This document shows, one piece after another, positions 59,155 to 64,000 of a DNA stretch of 64,000 nt (position 1 is its first letter; every line of letters starts with the position of its first letter). The stretch comes from Flavobacterium sp. UBA6721 (GTDB lineage Bacteria > Bacteroidota > Bacteroidia > Flavobacteriales > Flavobacteriaceae), in assembly GCA_002454195.1 (NCBI GenBank), contig DKIJ01000018.1:1-64000 (forward strand), written 5' to 3'. The notes under the pieces were generated by a model, which worked only from the letters and a program-made list of their open reading frames with translations, was not told the origin of the DNA and ran no database searches. The translations under genes and the position numbers were made by a program.

Positions 59155-62100
59155 CTAGTAAATATATTCTTCTTTGTTTGCCATCATATCGTTGTAATCT
59201 TCTTTAGAACCTACGATAGCGTTATCATACTCTCTCATACCTGTACCTGCAGGGATTCTGTGTCCTACGATAACATTTTCTTTCAATCCTTCCAATAGAT
59301 CCACTTTACCAGCAACAGCAGCCTCGTTTAATACTTTTGTTGTTTCTTGGAAAGAAGCAGCAGAAATAAACGATTTTGTTTGAAGTGAAGCTCTTGTAAT
59401 ACCTTGTAATACCGGAGTTGCAGTTGCAGTAACTACATCACGAGCAATAACTAGGTTTTTATCAGAACGTTTCAATAAAGAATTCTCATCTCTCAATTGA
59501 CGTGGCGTAACGATTTGACCTTCTTTTAAATTAGTAGAGTCACCTGCGTTTTCAACCACTTTCATTCCGTACAACTTATCGTTTTCTACGATAAAGTCTT
59601 TAGTATGAATCAATTGATCTTCTAAGAACAATGTATCTCCTGGATCTTGAACTTGAACTTTACGCATCATTTGACGAATTACAACCTCAAAGTGCTTATC
59701 GTTAATTTTTACCCCTTGTAAACGGTAAACCTCTTGAATTTCATTTACCAAATACTGTTGTACAGCAGATGGCCCTTGAATTCTTAAGATATCATCTGGT
59801 GTAATAGCACCATCAGATAATGGAGATCCAGCTCTTACGAAGTCATTTTCTTGAACAAGAATTTGGCTAGATAATTTCACCAAGTATTTCTTAATTTCTC
59901 CAAACTTAGATTCGATAATGATCTCACGGTTACCTCTTTTAATTTTACCAAAAGAAACAACTCCATCAATTTCAGAAACTACAGCTGGGTTAGAAGGATT
60001 ACGAGCCTCTAAAAGCTCCGTAATTCTTGGTAATCCTCCCGTGATATCTCCAGATTTAGAAGAACGACGAGGGATTTTTACTAATACTTTACCTGCTTTA
60101 ATTTTCTCACCATCTTCTACCATAAGGTGTGCACCTACTGGTAAGTTGTAAGAACGGATTAATTCACCATCTTTACCATATACTAATAAAGTTGGTATTA
60201 ATTTTTTATTTCTAGCCTCAGAAATTACTTTTTCTTGGAATCCTGTTTGCTCATCGATTTCAACCATGAACGTTTGTCCTTGCTCTAAATCTTCGTAAGC
60301 AATTTTTCCTGTAAATTCAGAAACAATTACCCCGTTATATGGATCCCATTTACAGATAACCTCTCCTTTTCCAATAGAATCTCCGTCTTTCACGTAGATA
60401 CTAGATCCATAAGGAATGTTATGTGTATTTAATACGATTCCAGTTTTCTCATCAACTAATTTCAATTCAGTAGAACGTGAAATAACGATATCCACTTCGT
60501 TTCCTTCGTTATCTTCTCCTTTAACTGTTTTCAAGTCTTCTACTTCAAGCCTTCCTGGGAATTTAGCAATGATGCTAGACTCTTCAGAGATACCTCCTGC
60601 AACCCCTCCAACGTGGAACGTACGAAGTGTTAACTGTGTACCTGGCTCTCCAATTGACTGTGCAGCAATAACACCTACAGCCTCACCTCTTTGAGTCATT
60701 TTTCCAGTAGCTAAGTTACGTCCGTAACATTTAGCACAAATACCTTTTAATGCCTCACAAGTTAATGGAGAACGAACTTCTACACTTTCTAAAGGAGAAG
60801 CTTCAATAGCTTTAACGATCGATTCTGTGATTTGTTCACCAGAAGCAACTAATACTTCATTAGTTAACGGATTAATTACGTCTTGTAACGCAACACGTCC
60901 TAAAATTCTTTCTCCTAATGACTCAACAATTTCTTCATTCTTTTTCAATGCCGAAACTTCAACACCTCTAAGGGTTCCACAATCCTCAAGATTAACAATA
61001 ACGTCTTGAGAAACGTCATGTAATCTTCTTGTTAAGTAACCAGCATCGGCTGTTTTAAGAGCGGTATCGGCAAGACCTTTACGAGCACCGTGAGTAGAGA
61101 TAAAGTACTCAAGGATCGAAAGACCTTCCTTAAAGTTAGAAAGAATCGGGTTTTCAATAATTTCTCCACCACCAGCAGTCGATTTTTTAGGCTTAGCCAT
61201 CAAACCACGCATACCAGTTAACTGACGAATTTGCTCTTTAGATCCACGAGCTCCAGAATCAAGCATCATATACACAGAGTTGAATCCTTGCTGGTCTTCT
61301 CTAATGTTTTTCATAGCTAACTCTGTTAATTGAGCATTTGCAGAAGTCCATACGTCAATTACTTGATTATAACGTTCGTTATTCGTAATAAGACCCATGT
61401 TATAGTTCATAGAAATTCCTTCTACTTGCTCTCTTGCGTCAGCGATCAATTGTGTTTTTTGCTCTGGAATTCTAATATCACCTAATGAGAATGATAATCC
61501 TCCGCGGAATGCGAATTTATATCCCATATCTTTCATGTTATCCAAGAAGGCAGCCGTTTCAGGTACACTTGTTGAATTTAATACGTGACCGATAATATCT
61601 CTTAAGTTTTTCTTAGTTAATACATCATTGATATATCCTGCAGCTTCTGGTACTACTTCATTAAACAATACACGTCCAGCAGTTGTTTGGATAATTTTAT
61701 ATACTAACTCTCCATTTTCATTTAAATCTTTTGCTCTAATTTTCACACGAGCATTCAATTCTAATCTTCCTTCGTTTAACGCGATGTTAACCTCTTCAGC
61801 AGAATAGAAAGTTAATCCTTCTCCTAAAATTTTCTTTTCCGGAGTTGATAAACGCTCTTTGGTCATATAATAAAGACCCAAAACCATGTCCTGAGAAGGT
61901 ACTGTAATAGGAGCACCATTAGCAGGGTTCAAGATATTGTGAGAAGCAAGCATCAATAATTGCGCTTCAAGGATTGCTTCAGGTCCTAATGGCAAGTGAA
62001 CTGCCATCTGGTCACCATCGAAATCCGCGTTGAAAGCCGTACACGTTAATGGGTGTAACTGAATCGCTTTTCCTTCAATTAATTTTGGTTGGAAAGCTTG

Positions 62101-63462
62101 GATACCCAAACGGTGCAACGTAGGAGCACGGTTCAGTAATACTGGGTGTCCTTTGATTACATTTTCAAGAATATCCCAAACTACCGGCTCTTTTTTATCG
62201 ATGATTTTCTTAGCTGATTTAACTGTTTTTACAATACCTCTTTCGATCAATTTACGAATCACAAAAGGTTTGTACAATTCAGCAGCCATATCTTTTGGAA
62301 GACCACATTCGAACATTTTTAACTCCGGTCCAACAACAATTACCGAACGAGCAGAATAATCCACACGTTTACCTAATAAGTTTTGACGGAAACGTCCTTG
62401 CTTACCTTTTAATGAGTCAGATAATGATTTTAATGGTCTGTTAGATTCTGTTTTAACAGCAGAAGCTTTACGTGTGTTGTCAAATAATGAATCTACAGAT
62501 TCTTGTAACATACGTTTTTCGTTTCTCAAGATTACTTCAGGAGCTTTAATCTCCATTAATCTTTTCAAACGGTTGTTACGTATAATTACACGACGGTATA
62601 AGTCATTTAAATCTGAAGTTGCAAAACGACCTCCATCAAGTGGAACTAACGGACGCAATTCTGGTGGAATAACTGGAACCACTTTCATGATCATCCATTC
62701 AGGACGGTTTTCGCGGTTTTCGTTAGACTCACGGAAAGATTCAACAACTTGTAATCTTTTTAACGCTTCTGTTTTACGTTGTTTAGATGTTTCGTTGTTA
62801 GCACTGTGTCTTAATTCATATGACAATGCATCTAAGTCAATACGAGCTAACAAGTCCATAATACACTCTGCCCCCATTTTGGCAACAAATTTATTAGGAT
62901 CAAAATCATCTAAATATTGATTATCCTGAGGAAGTGTATCTAAAATATTTAAGTACTCTTCTTCAGTTAAGAAATCTAATCTTTGTAATGATTCACCATC
63001 AGCATTTTTAGCGATACCTGGTTGAATTACTACGTATCTTTCATAATAGATAATCATATCTAATTTCTTAGACGGAAGACCTAAAATGTATCCAATTTTA
63101 TTTGGAAGAGAACGGAAATACCAAATGTGAGCAATTGGCACTACCAAGTTGATGTGTCCAACTCTATCTCTACGCACTTTTTTCTCTGTAACTTCAACTC
63201 CACAACGGTCACAAATGATTCCTTTATAACGGATTCTTTTGTATTTACCACAAGCACATTCAAAATCTTTTACTGGACCGAAAATTCTTTCGCAGAAAAG
63301 ACCGTCACGTTCCGGTTTGTGCGTTCTATAATTGATAGTTTCTGGCTTCAAAACCTCACCTCTTGATTCTTTCAAGATAGATTCAGGAGAAGCTAATCCT
63401 ATCGAAATTTTGTCAAACCTTTTTACTTGGTTTTTCTCTTTATTGTTTCTATTGTTCATCAT
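59155..63462 (-). CDS. rpoC: DNA-directed RNA polymerase subunit beta'
   Basis: Largest polymerase subunit, 1435 residues. The N-terminal zinc site is [19 protein letters not shown]. The active-site Mg motif is [12 protein letters not shown]. The trigger-loop/bridge region lies around [17 protein letters not shown]. The second zinc site is in [16 protein letters not shown]. The length is typical of Bacteroidota, with the family insertion after the catalytic core. Two adjacent ATGs (MMNNRNN) begin the gene; either could be used. rpoB lies upstream across a 281-bp spacer, unusually long for rpoBC. Confidence 0.98.
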   Translation of the reverse strand: MMNNRNNKEKNQVKRFDKISIGLASPESILKESRGEVLKPETINYRTHKPERDGLFCERIFGPVKDFECACGKYKRIRYKGIICDRCGVEVTEKKVRRDRVGHINLVVPIAHIWYFRSLPNKIGYILGLPSKKLDMIIYYERYVVIQPGIAKNADGESLQRLDFLTEEEYLNILDTLPQDNQYLDDFDPNKFVAKMGAECIMDLLARIDLDALSYELRHSANNETSKQRKTEALKRLQVVESFRESNENRENRPEWMIMKVVPVIPPELRPLVPLDGGRFATSDLNDLYRRVIIRNNRLKRLMEIKAPEVILRNEKRMLQESVDSLFDNTRKASAVKTESNRPLKSLSDSLKGKQGRFRQNLLGKRVDYSARSVIVVGPELKMFECGLPKDMAAELYKPFVIRKLIERGIVKTVKSAKKIIDKKEPVVWDILENVIKGHPVLLNRAPTLHRLGIQAFQPKLIEGKAIQLHPLTCTAFNADFDGDQMAVHLPLGPEAILEAQLLMLASHNILNPANGAPITVPSQDMVLGLYYMTKERLSTPEKKILGEGLTFYSAEEVNIALNEGRLELNARVKIRAKDLNENGELVYKIIQTTAGRVLFNEVVPEAAGYINDVLTKKNLRDIIGHVLNSTSVPETAAFLDNMKDMGYKFAFRGGLSFSLGDIRIPEQKTQLIADAREQVEGISMNYNMGLITNNERYNQVIDVWTSANAQLTELAMKNIREDQQGFNSVYMMLDSGARGSKEQIRQLTGMRGLMAKPKKSTAGGGEIIENPILSNFKEGLSILEYFISTHGARKGLADTALKTADAGYLTRRLHDVSQDVIVNLEDCGTLRGVEVSALKKNEEIVESLGERILGRVALQDVINPLTNEVLVASGEQITESIVKAIEASPLESVEVRSPLTCEALKGICAKCYGRNLATGKMTQRGEAVGVIAAQSIGEPGTQLTLRTFHVGGVAGGISEESSIIAKFPGRLEVEDLKTVKGEDNEGNEVDIVISRSTELKLVDEKTGIVLNTHNIPYGSSIYVKDGDSIGKGEVICKWDPYNGVIVSEFTGKIAYEDLEQGQTFMVEIDEQTGFQEKVISEARNKKLIPTLLVYGKDGELIRSYNLPVGAHLMVEDGEKIKAGKVLVKIPRRSSKSGDITGGLPRITELLEARNPSNPAVVSEIDGVVSFGKIKRGNREIIIESKFGEIKKYLVKLSSQILVQENDFVRAGSPLSDGAITPDDILRIQGPSAVQQYLVNEIQEVYRLQGVKINDKHFEVVIRQMMRKVQVQDPGDTLFLEDQLIHTKDFIVENDKLYGMKVVENAGDSTNLKEGQIVTPRQLRDENSLLKRSDKNLVIARDVVTATATPVLQGITRASLQTKSFISAASFQETTKVLNEAAVAGKVDLLEGLKENVIVGHRIPAGTGMREYDNAIVGSKEDYNDMMANKEEYIY

Positions 63463-63671
63463 AGTTTTTACTATTGATTTATTTGCAATTAAAAATTAAT
63501 TCTTGTTGCAACTGAAAGCTTGTTGTTTTTAACTAACAATTACAACACTACCACGAATTACTTCTCTAAACTTTAATTCTTTATTAAAGTGCTAGTTATT
63601 AAAACTTCTTAGTTTCAATAAAAAATCGGAACGGTTTACGGGTATAAATCTTGAAAACTAATTTAAAAAAA

Positions 63672-63730
63672 GTGTTCAGTATTCAGTTTTTAGTTTGCAG
63701 TTTATCACTGATTACTAAAATACTGAACAC
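63672..63730. repeat. 12-bp inverted repeat in the rpoB-rpoC spacer
   Basis: GTGTTCAGTATT (63672-63683) and AATACTGAACAC (63719-63730) are perfect complements, embedded in further TTCAGTATTCAG-like words. It is in the spacer between rpoB and rpoC and is related in style to the heptamer repeats elsewhere. No gene lies in 63463-63743. Confidence 0.7.
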
Positions 63731-63743
63731 TGAATACTATATA

Positions 63744-64000
<257 letters not shown>

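Overview
The window looks like chromosome from a Flavobacteriaceae bacterium, most likely Flavobacterium. The DNA is AT-rich. Promoters fit the Bacteroidota pattern (-7 TAnnTTTG). A SusC/SusD pair is controlled by an ECF sigma factor and a FecR-type anti-sigma factor. DnaJ, DnaA, the methylmalonyl-CoA mutase pair, the two aconitases and RpoC all resemble flavobacterial versions. I found no rRNA, tRNA or CRISPR array.

Layout. 1-1050: structured repeats and a Cof-type HAD phosphatase. 1172-13877 (minus strand): ECF sigma, FecR, SusC with an STN domain, SusD, a BACON lipoprotein, two calcineurin-like phosphoesterases and a glycerophosphodiester phosphodiesterase. This is built like a polysaccharide utilisation locus but carries phosphodiesterases instead of glycoside hydrolases. 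I read it as a phosphodiester uptake and degradation locus; it is the best candidate here for an under-described system. 14272-22416 (minus): a small signal-transducing-like protein, a one-domain DEAD-box protein, a sigma-54 activator without a DNA-binding domain, an ABC exporter pair, DnaJ, GrpE and HisS. 22596-33595: mixed housekeeping genes (FtsX/MacB-type permease, four-helix-bundle protein, PrmC, RibD, HAD, YigZ, thioesterase, DnaA, LMW phosphatase, RsmI-like methylase, aminotransferase, dienoyl-CoA reductase-like SDR). 33600-35800: an accessory patch with a broken DUF4304-like gene and a small lipoprotein, each followed by a copy of a ~144 bp repeat containing an attC-like hairpin and a terminator. 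35798-46250: uridine kinase, FtsB/DivIC-like protein, methylmalonyl-CoA mutase subunits, two cell-wall enzymes, DUF2279 protein, acetyltransferase, DapF, HtrA. 46570-64000: LysM-NlpC/P60 hydrolase, both aconitase types, MoxR ATPase, SurA-like isomerase, RF3, two small proteins, RpoC and the 3' end of rpoB.

A recurring theme is intergenic DNA made of 7-bp-periodic tandem words, usually with inverted arms (near 15177, 17842, 22424, 23849 and 63672). The same word family (AGTTGGA) also occurs inside prmC, where it encodes a repetitive peptide just before the catalytic NPPY motif. Many genes end in clear intrinsic terminators, which divide the window into short transcription units.

All functional calls rest on reading motifs and protein architecture by eye; no database search was run.
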